From: NCEH01 sp002257205
Lineage (GTDB): Bacteria > Pseudomonadota > Alphaproteobacteria > Rhizobiales > Xanthobacteraceae
Assembly (NCBI RefSeq): GCF_043195105.1
Contig: NZ_JBAFWO010000005.1
Reading direction: 5' to 3' (one strand)
Length of the DNA stretch: 64,000 nucleotides
The notes under the pieces were generated by a model. The model had not been told where the DNA came from and searched no databases. It saw only the letters and a list, made by a program, of their open reading frames with translations. A program made the translations under genes and the position numbers. Position 1 is the first letter of the stretch. Each line of letters opens with the position of its first letter. Positions 36,551 to 46,078 of this stretch are shown here, piece by piece.

Positions 36551-36639
36551 TTTTCTAATCCGAAATCAGCATTTTCGATGTGCTGACGGCATTTCCGAAA
36601 AGAATGATATCTACCTTAACCCAAGTCGCACACTTTTTT

Positions 36640-37332
36640 TCACCGCACAAACTCCAGATACGTCGGCACGCGCCCTTCCCGCAGCGCCTTGGCCTCGTAG
36701 CGGGTGCCGGGCCAGCCGGCGTAGGGCAGGCGCCAATCGTCCGCCGTGCGGGCGGTCCAGCTGAAGGCGCCGTGGGCGCGGATCTCGCGCAGGGTCCAGC
36801 CCACATAGTCCGGCACGTCGCTGGCGAAGCGGAAGGTGCCCCCCGGCGCGAGCGCGCGGGCCAGCAGGTCCAGATTGTCGGCGCGCACAAAGCGGCGCTT
36901 CCAGTGGCGGCGCTTGGGCCAGGGGTCGGGATAGAGCAGGCTCGCGCCGGCGAGCGATCCTTCCGGCAGGCGCGCGAGCAGCAGCGCCGCGTCGCGGTCG
37001 AACAGGCGCACGTTGTCACGCGGGCCCGCCTCCAGCGCCGTCACCGCCTTCACCATGCCGTTGAGAAAGGGCTCCACGCCGATGAAGCCGGTGCGTGGCG
37101 CCTCATGCGCCCGGGCCAGCAGATGCTCGCCGCCGCCGAAACCGATTTCCAGGCGCACCTCGTCCACCGCGCCGGCAAACAGATCGCGCAGGGACATTTC
37201 GGGGGCGATGGTATCGAGGTCGATCAGATAGCGCGGAAGAATATCGCGCAGGGCCGCCGCCTGGTTGGGCCGCAGCGGCTTGCCCACCCGGCGCCCGTAG
37301 AAGGCGCCCTTCTCGTCATAATCGGCAATCAT
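36640..37332 (-). CDS. trmB: tRNA (guanine(46)-N7)-methyltransferase
   Basis: TrmB methylates G46 in the tRNA variable loop with SAM. The 230-residue Rossmann protein has the SAM motif EIGFGGGEHLL, IGVEPF, the catalytic/tRNA-contact segment YPDPWPKRRHWKRRF, and the family-typical end TRYEAKALREGRVPTYLEF. The ATG at 37332 was preferred over an in-frame upstream start because the conserved sequence begins there. It is complete, so the island to its left did not disrupt it. metK is upstream on the same strand but separated by a terminator and a parS-like site. Confidence 0.95.
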   Translation of the reverse strand: MIADYDEKGAFYGRRVGKPLRPNQAAALRDILPRYLIDLDTIAPEMSLRDLFAGAVDEVRLEIGFGGGEHLLARAHEAPRTGFIGVEPFLNGMVKAVTALEAGPRDNVRLFDRDAALLLARLPEGSLAGASLLYPDPWPKRRHWKRRFVRADNLDLLARALAPGGTFRFASDVPDYVGWTLREIRAHGAFSWTARTADDWRLPYAGWPGTRYEAKALREGRVPTYLEFVR

Positions 37333-37468
37333 GGGTCTTCGTTCTGAAACCGCGGCACGCGGCAATATTTTACCGCTACGCCGAAGTTCGGGAAAAACAT
37401 TCGGCCGAATTCACCCGGAGAAGCCGGGAAATCGCACGGAGATCGCACGGAGAAGTGCCGCCAAAACA

Positions 37469-37504
37469 CGTTCGGCAGGCGGGAAAAGCCCCGCCTGCCG
37501 AACG
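37469..37504 (-). terminator. Strong intrinsic terminator of metK
   Basis: CGTTCGGCAGGCGGG (37469-37483) is exactly complementary to 37490-37504, a 15-bp stem with a 6-nt loop. On the minus strand it is followed by TGTTTTGG. It begins 21 bp after the metK stop and should separate metK from trmB. Confidence 0.8.
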
Positions 37505-37507
37505 AAA

Positions 37508-37523
37508 TGTTTCACGTGAAACC
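37508..37523. other. parS-like ParB-binding site
   Basis: TGTTTCACGTGAAACC matches the conserved bacterial parS motif (TGTTTCACGTGAAACA) at 15 of 16 positions and contains the perfect 14-bp palindrome GTTTCACGTGAAAC. It lies between the metK stop and its terminator hairpin. parS sites nucleate ParB on DNA near the replication origin. No parA or parB gene is in the window. Confidence 0.8.
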
Positions 37524-37524
37524 T

Positions 37525-38715
37525 TCAGAGCGCGGATTTCAGCGCATCCACAAGGTCCGTCCGCTCCCAGGAGAAGCCGCCATCCGCATCCGGCGCCCGG
37601 CCGAAATGGCCATAGGCGGAGGTGCGGGCATAGATCGGCTTGTTGAGCCCGAGATGCTCGCGAATGCCGCGCGGACGCAGGTTCACCACCTCGCGCAAGA
37701 TCTTCTCCAGCTTGGCTTCTTCCACCTGGCCGGTGCCGTGCAGGTCCACATAGACCGCCAGCGGGTCCGACACGCCAATGGCATAGGCGAGCTGGATGGT
37801 CGCGCGATCGGCCAGGCCAGCGGCAACCACGTTCTTGGCCAGATAGCGCGCGGCATAGGCGGCCGAGCGGTCCACCTTGGTCGGATCCTTGCCGGAGAAC
37901 GCGCCGCCGCCATGGGGCGCCGCTCCGCCGTAGGTGTCCACGATGATCTTGCGCCCGGTGAGGCCGCAATCGCCATCGGGCCCGCCGATCACGAACTTGC
38001 CCGTGGGGTTCACGTGCCACACCGTCTCGGGCGAAATCCAGCCTTCCGGCAGTGCCTTGGTGATGTAGGGCTCAACCAGCGAGCGCACGTCGTGGGAGGT
38101 GAGGTGCTCGTCCAGATGCTGGGTGGAGAGCACGATCTGCGTCACGCCGACCGGCTTGCCGGCCTCGTACTGCACGGTCACCTGGCTCTTGGCATCCGGG
38201 CCGAGGGCGCCGGTTTCGCCGGAACGGCGGGCTTCCGAGAGGGTTTTCAGGATCTTATGGGCATAGAAGATGGGGGCCGGCATCAGCTCCGGGGTCTCGC
38301 GCACGGCATAGCCGAACATGATGCCCTGGTCGCCCGCGCCCTCATCCTTGTTGCCGTCGATGTCGACGCCCTGGGCGATGTCGGCGGACTGCGCATGCAG
38401 CACCACTTCGATATCGGCCTTCTCCCAATGGAAACCGTCCTGCTCGTAGCCGATGTCCTTGATGGCAAGGCGGGCCTTGTGGGCGATCAGGTCCTTGGTG
38501 ATGGTCGAGGGGCCGCGGGTCTCGCCGGCGATCACGACCTTATTGGTGGTGGCAAGCGTCTCGGCCGCCACACGCACCTGGGAGGGATCGAAGCCCTGCT
38601 CTTCCGACACGCGGAAGAAAGTATCGACCACCTCGTCCGAGATGCGGTCGCACACCTTGTCGGGATGACCTTCGGACACGGACTCACTGGTGAACAAATA
38701 GGATTGACGCGACAT
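37525..38715 (-). CDS. metK: S-adenosylmethionine synthetase
   Basis: MetK makes SAM from methionine and ATP. The 396-residue protein shows the methionine/ATP-site SEGHPDKVCDRISD, the signature GAGDQGIMFGYA, and the P-loop-like GGGAFSGKDPTKVDRSAAY. The ATG at 38715 follows GAGAGGAAGCAT. It is downstream of praR, as in rhizobia, with a perfect 11-bp-arm palindrome in the 88-bp spacer. I looked for SAM-II or SAM/SAH riboswitch features upstream and saw none. A strong terminator follows. Confidence 0.97.
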   Translation of the reverse strand: MSRQSYLFTSESVSEGHPDKVCDRISDEVVDTFFRVSEEQGFDPSQVRVAAETLATTNKVVIAGETRGPSTITKDLIAHKARLAIKDIGYEQDGFHWEKADIEVVLHAQSADIAQGVDIDGNKDEGAGDQGIMFGYAVRETPELMPAPIFYAHKILKTLSEARRSGETGALGPDAKSQVTVQYEAGKPVGVTQIVLSTQHLDEHLTSHDVRSLVEPYITKALPEGWISPETVWHVNPTGKFVIGGPDGDCGLTGRKIIVDTYGGAAPHGGGAFSGKDPTKVDRSAAYAARYLAKNVVAAGLADRATIQLAYAIGVSDPLAVYVDLHGTGQVEEAKLEKILREVVNLRPRGIREHLGLNKPIYARTSAYGHFGRAPDADGGFSWERTDLVDALKSAL

Positions 38716-38766
38716 ATGCTTCCTCTCGCCCACCGACGGAGCTCGCGGTCCTTGTGTCAAAGGCCC

Positions 38767-38790
38767 GCGAGCCGGTCAAGACCGGCTCGC
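38767..38790. promoter_or_regulatory. Perfect palindrome between praR and metK
   Basis: GCGAGCCGGTC (38767-38777) and its exact complement (38780-38790) flank two bases. It lies 14 bp after the praR stop and 52 bp before the metK start. As RNA it is a stable hairpin without a U-tract; as DNA it could be an operator, possibly for PraR. Not decided by sequence. Confidence 0.5.
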
Positions 38791-38803
38791 AGCTATAGCA
38801 GCA

Positions 38804-39226
38804 TCAGACCGGCCGCTCTGCGGCCTCCTCCTCGCCGGCGATCGCGGTCACCAGTTCCACGATGCGTCGGCGGATCTTGGCGTCGGTGATGCGCATGAAA
38901 TTGCGGGTCAGGACGAGGCCGTCGGATGTCGCAAGGAAATCCGAGACATAGGCGGGGGAGTGCGCTTCTCCGAAACCTTCGGAGTCAGTGGTCAGGGACG
39001 GCGCGCCTTCAAAGAAGAAGGCAACGGGCACGCTGAGCACGAGCGAAATCTGCTGCAATCGGCTGGCACCGATTCGGTTCGTGCCTTTTTCGTACTTCTG
39101 GATCTGCTGGAAGGTGATGCCGAGGCTCTCCCCAAGCTTCTCCTGACTCATCCCAACCATCATGCGTCGCATACGCACACGGCTACCTACATATTTATCA
39201 ATAGGATTTGGCGCCTTCTTGGCCAT
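38804..39226 (-). CDS. praR: HTH (Xre/SinR-type) regulator, PraR/PhrR-like
   Basis: A 140-residue regulator with a helix-turn-helix at about residues 14-68 (RVRMRRMMVGMSQEKLGESLG, FQQIQKYEKGTNRIG). A short C-terminal part follows (LTRNFMRITDAKIRRRIVELV). The sequence and its place between lnt and metK match PraR/PhrR of rhizobia. PraR represses R-body (reb) genes in Azorhizobium and controls quorum sensing and attachment in Rhizobium leguminosarum; those roles are known for relatives, not shown here. CGGAGAG precedes the ATG. A promoter should lie in the 93 bp after lnt. Confidence 0.85.
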   Translation of the reverse strand: MAKKAPNPIDKYVGSRVRMRRMMVGMSQEKLGESLGITFQQIQKYEKGTNRIGASRLQQISLVLSVPVAFFFEGAPSLTTDSEGFGEAHSPAYVSDFLATSDGLVLTRNFMRITDAKIRRRIVELVTAIAGEEEAAERPV

Positions 39227-39319
39227 GTTCTCTCCGGCTGGATCGGAAATGTGTCACACTTCGCATCGCGAAGGCTGCCCTGACGGCGCGAAGATACGCA
39301 TACATGGTTAGCGCGTCGA

Positions 39320-40981
39320 TCAACTTTTGCGTGCAGCTCGCAAGATCCGCAAGCCACCAGCACCCAGCCACGCAGACGTCAGAATCAAAAGAAACATGGA
39401 TAGGACGATGGAACCACCGGCGCGGGCAGCGGGCGGTGGATTCTCCAACGCTTGCGGGAGGTATCCGTCCACTACACCGCGTATGTCCAATCCCAAATGT
39501 GCGACAATCCGTCCCAGCGGATCAACGATGGCCGAAATGCCCGTATTTGCCGATCGGACCAAGGGCAACCCTTCCTCGATCGCGCGGATGCGTGCTTGCA
39601 GGAAATGCTGGTGCGGGCCCGGCGTCTCGCCGAACCAGGCATCATTGGTCACGTTGAGCAGGAAGCGCGGGCGCGGACCTTCCGGAATGACGGCGCCGGG
39701 GAAGATCGCCTCGTAACAGATCAGCGGCGCGGCCAGCGGCGCCCCGGGAATATTCAAGGCCCGCAACGCTTCCCCGGCTGAAAATCCGCCTCTCACACGG
39801 GTCAGCTGCTCCAGGCCGATGCGTTCCAGAAACGCCTGGAACGGCAGATATTCGCCGAATGGGACGAGATGCACCTTGTCCACGCTCTGGAGCACCGTGC
39901 CGTCCGCCGCGATCACCCGGATGGAGTTGAAGTAAGGCGAGATCTGCCCCTCCGGCGGCACCCCGTAGCGCGCGGCGCCGGTGACCAGAACCAGGTTGCG
40001 CGGCAGGCTCTCGCTGATTCGTCGCGCCGCCCAGGGCTCTCGTTCATACAGGAAGGGGAAGGCCGATTCCGGCCAGATCAGCAGGCTCACGTCCGTCAGG
40101 CCGCCGGGGTACCGCGCGCTCGGCGTGGCGCTCAACGCCAGATAATCGTCGAGGATCGCCTCGCGCCGGCCATAGGCGAATTTCTCGTCCTGCGGCAGCG
40201 CAGGTTGCATCAGGCGCAGGTTGACGCCGGGCACCGAACCGATCTGCGTGCGTGCGAGCCGCAGCGCGCCGCCGGCATACATCGCGCCGAGGGTGACCGC
40301 CGCGAGGCCGAGAAAAGCCAGATGGCGCGGGCGGGCCACGGCCGAAACCACCAAGACCGGCGCCGAGAGCAGGAGGATCGTAAGGAACGTCAGCCCGCCG
40401 ATGCCGATCAGCGCCGTGCTCTGCGCCAGGGCCAGATTTTCCGCCAGGGCATAGCCGAAGGTGTTCCAGGGAAAGCCGGTGAACACATGGCCGCGCAGCC
40501 ATTCGGCGCCCCCGAGGCCGGCGGAAAGCGCGCACAGCCGGGCCGCTCCACGCGACCACAGCAGGCGCGCGGCAAGAAGGCCGAGCGCGGGAAACAAGGC
40601 AAGGCCCGCTGGCAGGCACACGACCGCGACCGGCAACAGCCAGGCGAAGACATCGGCATCCACCAGGAACGCCGCGCCGATCCACCACAAGGAGCAGAGG
40701 AAATAGCCGAAGCCGAACCACCAGCCGATGGCGGCCGCGACCCGCCACGGGCGCCGGGTGCCGCGCCGGGTGCCATCCACCAGCAGCACCAGGATAGGAA
40801 AGCTCAAGCCCAGCACCGGCCACAGGTCAAACGGCGCTGTCGACAAGGCCGCGAGCGCCCCTGCGGCGAAGGCCGCCGCAAGGCGGCGCCACCCCTCGAG
40901 CGCGCTGACCCTATGGGCGAGCGCACCAAGCGTCAGGGCAAGACGCGTTAGAACACCACGCGTCAGAACAGGGCGCGTCAC
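39320..40981 (-). CDS. lnt: Apolipoprotein N-acyltransferase
   Basis: Lnt adds the third acyl chain to lipoproteins at the periplasmic face of the inner membrane. The 553-residue protein has six or more N-terminal membrane helices and a nitrilase domain. The catalytic residues are visible: Glu in WPESAFPF, Lys in DKVHLVPFGEYLP and Cys in PLICYEAIFP; NVTNDAWFG is also conserved. The start is GTG at 40981 overlapping the corC stop (GTGA). The first 20 residues come from imperfect 15-bp repeats (LTRGVLTRLALT) and the real start could be slightly later. It follows corC, as ybeX-lnt does in E. coli. Confidence 0.95.
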   Translation of the reverse strand: MTRPVLTRGVLTRLALTLGALAHRVSALEGWRRLAAAFAAGALAALSTAPFDLWPVLGLSFPILVLLVDGTRRGTRRPWRVAAAIGWWFGFGYFLCSLWWIGAAFLVDADVFAWLLPVAVVCLPAGLALFPALGLLAARLLWSRGAARLCALSAGLGGAEWLRGHVFTGFPWNTFGYALAENLALAQSTALIGIGGLTFLTILLLSAPVLVVSAVARPRHLAFLGLAAVTLGAMYAGGALRLARTQIGSVPGVNLRLMQPALPQDEKFAYGRREAILDDYLALSATPSARYPGGLTDVSLLIWPESAFPFLYEREPWAARRISESLPRNLVLVTGAARYGVPPEGQISPYFNSIRVIAADGTVLQSVDKVHLVPFGEYLPFQAFLERIGLEQLTRVRGGFSAGEALRALNIPGAPLAAPLICYEAIFPGAVIPEGPRPRFLLNVTNDAWFGETPGPHQHFLQARIRAIEEGLPLVRSANTGISAIVDPLGRIVAHLGLDIRGVVDGYLPQALENPPPAARAGGSIVLSMFLLILTSAWLGAGGLRILRAARKS

Positions 40982-41967
40982 GCCTGATCGCCGTCCGAAG
41001 CCTCTGCCGCGTCGTTCGCCGCCTGCGCGGGCGGGAGGATCCGCAACATTTTCACCCGGCGCGGATCGGCGTCGAGCACTTCGACGCTGTGACCACCCGG
41101 CAGGGTAATGATCTCGCCCACGGCCGGAACGCGCGCGGCGATGGTCACGATCAGCCCGCCGAGGGTGTCGACCTCCTCGGCCACATGGGCCGGGGCGAAA
41201 TCTTCGCCCAGCACATTGAGCACGTCTTCCAGCGGGGTGCGCGCATCGGTGACGAAGCTGCCGTCGCCCTGACGCTGGATCAGCGCCGCCTCGTCGTCAT
41301 GCTCGTCCTCGATCTCGCCGACGATTTCCTCCACCACGTCCTCGATGGAGACGAGGCCGTCGGTGCCGCCATATTCATCGATCACCAGGGCGAGATGGGT
41401 GCGCGCGGCCTGCATGGACACCAGCAGATCCACCGCCGGCATGGACGGCGGCACATACAGCAGGCGCCGCACAAGCCCGGCATCGGTCAGGGATTGCCGC
41501 AGATCGACCTTCGACAGGTCGATTTCCTTGTCGGCGGGATGGTCCTCGGCGCCTTCCGGCAGCGGGCCCGTCATGAAGGAGAGAAGGTCGCGGATATGGA
41601 CCATGCCGACCGGGTCATCGAGATCATCATCGAACACCACAAGGCGGGAATGGGCGGCGTTTGCGAAAGCCACCATCAATTCACCCAGCGACACATCCTT
41701 CTGGATGGCCACGATCTCCGATCGCGGGACCATGATGTCGCCGATGCCGACTTCCTTCAGATGGAGGATGTTGCGCAGCATCTTGCGCTCGGATGGCGAA
41801 AACTCGCTCACCTCCCCGGAGCTTCCGCCTGCCTCCTCAAGCACCTCGACAAGGTCGGTGCGCAAGGAGCCATGAGGTCGGAACGTCCCGAGGAGGGCAC
41901 GCAATCGATCGATGAAACTCTGCGGCTCCGCTGAGGCGGGGTCGCTCGACTGGTCGATGTTGGACAT
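40978..41967 (-). CDS. CorC/YbeX-type CBS-domain protein (hemolysin C family)
   Basis: A 329-residue cytosolic protein with two CBS domains (MVPRSEIVAIQKDVSLGELMV at about 78-98; LLYVPPSMPAVDLLVSMQ at about 168-185, then LALVIDEYGGTDGLVS). A CorC_HlyC transporter-associated domain forms the C-terminus. It lacks the N-terminal DUF21 membrane domain. E. coli YbeX/CorC is linked to magnesium/cobalt homeostasis and ribosome metabolism. The gene order phoH(ybeZ)-ybeY-corC(ybeX)-lnt is conserved. Its stop overlaps the GTG of lnt. Confidence 0.88.
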   Translation of the reverse strand: MSNIDQSSDPASAEPQSFIDRLRALLGTFRPHGSLRTDLVEVLEEAGGSSGEVSEFSPSERKMLRNILHLKEVGIGDIMVPRSEIVAIQKDVSLGELMVAFANAAHSRLVVFDDDLDDPVGMVHIRDLLSFMTGPLPEGAEDHPADKEIDLSKVDLRQSLTDAGLVRRLLYVPPSMPAVDLLVSMQAARTHLALVIDEYGGTDGLVSIEDVVEEIVGEIEDEHDDEAALIQRQGDGSFVTDARTPLEDVLNVLGEDFAPAHVAEEVDTLGGLIVTIAARVPAVGEIITLPGGHSVEVLDADPRRVKMLRILPPAQAANDAAEASDGDQA

Positions 41968-41988
41968 GGTCTCCCTTTGGGGTCGGCC

Positions 41989-42513
41989 TCAAGTTTCCGC
42001 GGGCAACGCATAGGGGTCGGAGATGCCGAGCCCCTCCAGTATGCCACGCTCCATTTCTTCCATCTCTTCGGCCTCGGCATCGTCCTCATGGTCGAAGCCC
42101 AGCAGATGCAGCGTGCCGTGCACGACGAGATGCACCAGATGATCCTGCGGCCGCTTGTCCTCGGCTTGCGCCTCGGCCAGCACGGTTTCCAGCGCCACGA
42201 TGACATCGCCCAATGGCTCCGGCGTGACATCTTCCGGCACTTCGGCGGCGGGGAAGGACAAAACGTTGGTCGCCTTGTCCTTTTCGCGCCATTGCCGGTT
42301 CAGCACGCGGATGCGCGCATCATCCGTCAGGGTCACGCTCATCTCCGCCGCGCGCGCGAACCCATCCCCGCAGGCGGCGAGCGCGGCCTGCGCGGCCCGT
42401 TCCGCGAGCGCCGGAGCGTCCGGCACACCATCCCAGCGCGCGTCCTCGACCAGAATATCGACGGCGAACCGATCCGGCGCGGGCGAAGACACCGATGTCG
42501 CGCCACGCGCCAT
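41989..42513 (-). CDS. ybeY: Endoribonuclease YbeY
   Basis: YbeY is a zinc-dependent RNase involved in 16S rRNA 3'-end maturation and ribosome quality control. The 174-residue protein has the zinc/active-site motif HGTLHLLGFDH (three His) and the upstream NRQWREKDKATNVLSFP typical of the family. The ATG at 42513 begins one base after the phoH stop, so expression is coupled. An in-frame extension upstream is antisense-like and was discarded. Confidence 0.94.
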   Translation of the reverse strand: MARGATSVSSPAPDRFAVDILVEDARWDGVPDAPALAERAAQAALAACGDGFARAAEMSVTLTDDARIRVLNRQWREKDKATNVLSFPAAEVPEDVTPEPLGDVIVALETVLAEAQAEDKRPQDHLVHLVVHGTLHLLGFDHEDDAEAEEMEEMERGILEGLGISDPYALPAET

Positions 42514-42514
42514 C

Positions 42515-43597
42515 TCAGGCCCCCTTGGCGGCAATGCGTGCCGCTTCGTGGGCTTCGTAGGCACCGACGATGCGCCCAACCAATTCGTGCCGCACCACGT
42601 CTGCCGCCTTGAACTGGGTGATGCCCACGCTCTCGATCCCCTCAAGAAGACGCACCGCTTCCGCAAGGCCTGAAGTCTGCCCCACGGGCAAATCGGTCTG
42701 GCTGGCGTCGCCGGTCACGATCATGCGCGAATTCTCGCCCAGGCGGGTGAGGAACATCTTCATCTGCATGGAGGTGGCGTTCTGCGCCTCGTCCAGGATC
42801 ACCGCCGCGTTGGAAAGCGTGCGGCCGCGCATGAAGGCCAGCGGCGCGATCTCGATCTCGCCGGTCTGAAGCGCCCGCTCGACGAAGGCGCGGTCCATCA
42901 AATCGTAGAGCGCGTCATAGATCGGACGCAGATAGGGATCGACCTTTTCCTTCATGTCGCCGGGCAGGAACCCGAGCCGCTCGCCCGCCTCCACCGCCGG
43001 ACGCGACAGGATGATGCGGTCCACCATGCGCCGCTCCAGTAAATGGACAGCGTAAGCGACGGCGATCCAGGTCTTGCCGGTGCCGGCCGGGCCGGTGCCG
43101 AAGTTCAGCGTGTTGCGCTTCAGGGCGCGGATATAGGCATCCTGCGCCGCCGTGCGCGCCCGCACCGGGCGACGGCGCAGCTGGATCTCGTCGAAGGCTT
43201 GGCCCTCGGCCGGGTCGAAATCGAACAGCGAACCCTGCGCCACCGCCTCGCGGATCGCACCTTCCACGTCGCCGACGCTGATGTCGCGGCCGCGTTTCAG
43301 GGCCTCGTAGAGATGCTCCAGCACCTTGCGGGCCTGCTCGCAGCCTTCGCGTCCGCCTTCCAGGCTGACGTGATTGCCGCGCGAATCCGCCTTCACGCCG
43401 AGCTTGCGCTCGATCAGGGCGAGGTTGCGCCCGTAATGGCCGAACAGCAGCGTCGCCAGACGATTGTCGTCGAACGCGAGAACCACCTGGGCGGGGGTGT
43501 CGTCGCCATTGATGGCCCAGGGATCGCTGATGGCCGCCCGAGCGGGGGCCTGCGCCGAAGGAGAAGGACGGTCTTTATCGGCGCCGGACTTTCGCAA
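42515..43597 (-). CDS. PhoH family ATPase (YbeZ-like)
   Basis: A cytosolic P-loop ATPase with Walker A GPAGTGKTWIAVAYA and Walker B VILDEAQNAT, the PhoH signature, and an N-terminal KH-like part. It partners YbeY in RNA metabolism. The start is unusual: TTG at 43603 overlaps the miaB stop (TTGA), but GGAGG is only one base before it. The next TTG, at 43597, is seven bases from that GGAGG and is therefore preferred (360 residues). Neither ATG nor GTG precedes the conserved region. ybeY follows after one base. Confidence 0.92.
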   Translation of the reverse strand: MRKSGADKDRPSPSAQAPARAAISDPWAINGDDTPAQVVLAFDDNRLATLLFGHYGRNLALIERKLGVKADSRGNHVSLEGGREGCEQARKVLEHLYEALKRGRDISVGDVEGAIREAVAQGSLFDFDPAEGQAFDEIQLRRRPVRARTAAQDAYIRALKRNTLNFGTGPAGTGKTWIAVAYAVHLLERRMVDRIILSRPAVEAGERLGFLPGDMKEKVDPYLRPIYDALYDLMDRAFVERALQTGEIEIAPLAFMRGRTLSNAAVILDEAQNATSMQMKMFLTRLGENSRMIVTGDASQTDLPVGQTSGLAEAVRLLEGIESVGITQFKAADVVRHELVGRIVGAYEAHEAARIAAKGA

Positions 43598-43599
43598 GC

Positions 43600-44985
<1,386 letters not shown>

Positions 44986-45109
44986 GTTTCGCGTTCTGCC
45001 AACTCCACCATCGCGCATGGGCGCGACGCTCCCGTGACGCCCGCGCAGTCCGCCCCCGATTGAAAACCTGGAACGTTCGTCTTTACCGGCAAATTGGCGT
45101 TTTGGGAAC

Positions 45110-46078
45110 TCAGACCGCAGGGGCACGGCCCATCAAACTCGTCTCGCTGAGCCGGCGCACGGCCTCTTCGCTCGCCTTGGTCACGGCCTTGCGATCCGCC
45201 GCGCCGTCGAGCGCCTCGGGCTCACCGAACGTGACCTCAACATCAATGGCGCCCTGCCGCAGCACTTCCAGCAGATGGGGCGCAAGATCCATGTCGCCGA
45301 ACCAGGCGGCGATGCCGCGATGGGACCGCCCCATGGGGATGCCCTGGATCTTCACATAGGCGACGCACAGCGGCTGGACCAGCACCTTGCCGTTAGCCTC
45401 GAAAGTCTCGCGCACCGCCCCCACCAGCGCCGAGCGAAAGGGCAGGATGCGGTTGCCGTCGCTGGAGGTCCCCTCCGCGAACAACACCACCGGATCGCCC
45501 TCCGCGAGGCGCGCGGCAATGGTGGAATTGACCTGCCCGGTGGCGTGGCGGCGTTGGCGATCGACGAAGATGGTGCGCTGGAACGCGGCCAGCAGGCCGA
45601 TCAGCGGCCAGCGCGACACCTCGCTTTTGGCGACGAACACCAGCGGCGTCAACGATCCCAGCACGCAGATGTCGAGCCAGGACGCATGGTTGGACAGCAG
45701 CAGCAAGGGCCGCCCGGCGGCCGGGGCACCCCTCACATGCCGGCGCACGCCGATCAGGAACAGGATGATGCGGTGGTAAAGCAGCGGGATGATGCGCCGG
45801 CTGGGCAGGTGCAGCTTCAGCGACACCCACTGCAAGGGAATGCCAATCGCCGTGACGAAGCCCACCAGCGTCAGGATCACGCCCACGCGCACGGTATCGA
45901 AGAAGCGGCCGAGGCGCGGCTGGTCCGGTCCGAGGTCGGGCATGGGCTCGGCATCGAAGCTGGAGCGCGGCATCGGCTCTGCCGAATGGCCGAAGAACGA
46001 GCGATGCTTGCGCCCGCGCTTCATGCGCCCGCCCGCCAGCTCGTCGAAAATATTGAGATCGTCCCGGGGGGCGCTCAC
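45110..46078 (-). CDS. 1-acyl-sn-glycerol-3-phosphate acyltransferase (PlsC family)
   Basis: A 322-residue membrane-associated lysophospholipid acyltransferase. The catalytic block NHASWLD (HX4D), the substrate-binding FAEGTSSDGNRILPF and the later FAVY-type PLCVAYVKIQGIPMG are visible. A hydrophobic segment near residues 65-85 anchors it to the membrane. It likely makes phosphatidic acid, or acylates another lysolipid; rhizobia have several PlsC/OlsA-like enzymes. The start is GTG 46078, overlapping the mur stop (GTGA), with GAGGA at proper distance. Confidence 0.85.
   Translation of the reverse strand: MSAPRDDLNIFDELAGGRMKRGRKHRSFFGHSAEPMPRSSFDAEPMPDLGPDQPRLGRFFDTVRVGVILTLVGFVTAIGIPLQWVSLKLHLPSRRIIPLLYHRIILFLIGVRRHVRGAPAAGRPLLLLSNHASWLDICVLGSLTPLVFVAKSEVSRWPLIGLLAAFQRTIFVDRQRRHATGQVNSTIAARLAEGDPVVLFAEGTSSDGNRILPFRSALVGAVRETFEANGKVLVQPLCVAYVKIQGIPMGRSHRGIAAWFGDMDLAPHLLEVLRQGAIDVEVTFGEPEALDGAADRKAVTKASEEAVRRLSETSLMGRAPAV

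Larger units (their letters stand above)
34045..36632. mobile_element. AT-rich horizontally acquired island (two-gene defence-like module)
   Basis: Between rimP and trmB about 2.6 kb is strikingly AT-rich, with frequent AAT, ATA and TTA codons, against a host of roughly two-thirds GC. The change is abrupt on both sides. It holds only an ABC-type ATPase gene and a DUF4435 gene. I found no integrase, transposase, tRNA or clear flanking direct repeat, so the mechanism of entry is not visible. The neighbours trmB and rimP are complete. Confidence 0.75.

Noticed and set aside
34045..36632. Island as a prophage or insertion sequence
   Set aside because: No integrase, transposase, terminal inverted repeats or phage structural genes are visible.
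38716..38803. Possible SAM riboswitch before metK
   Set aside because: The spacer is only 88 nt and holds a simple hairpin; none of the SAM-II or SAM/SAH consensus segments is present.
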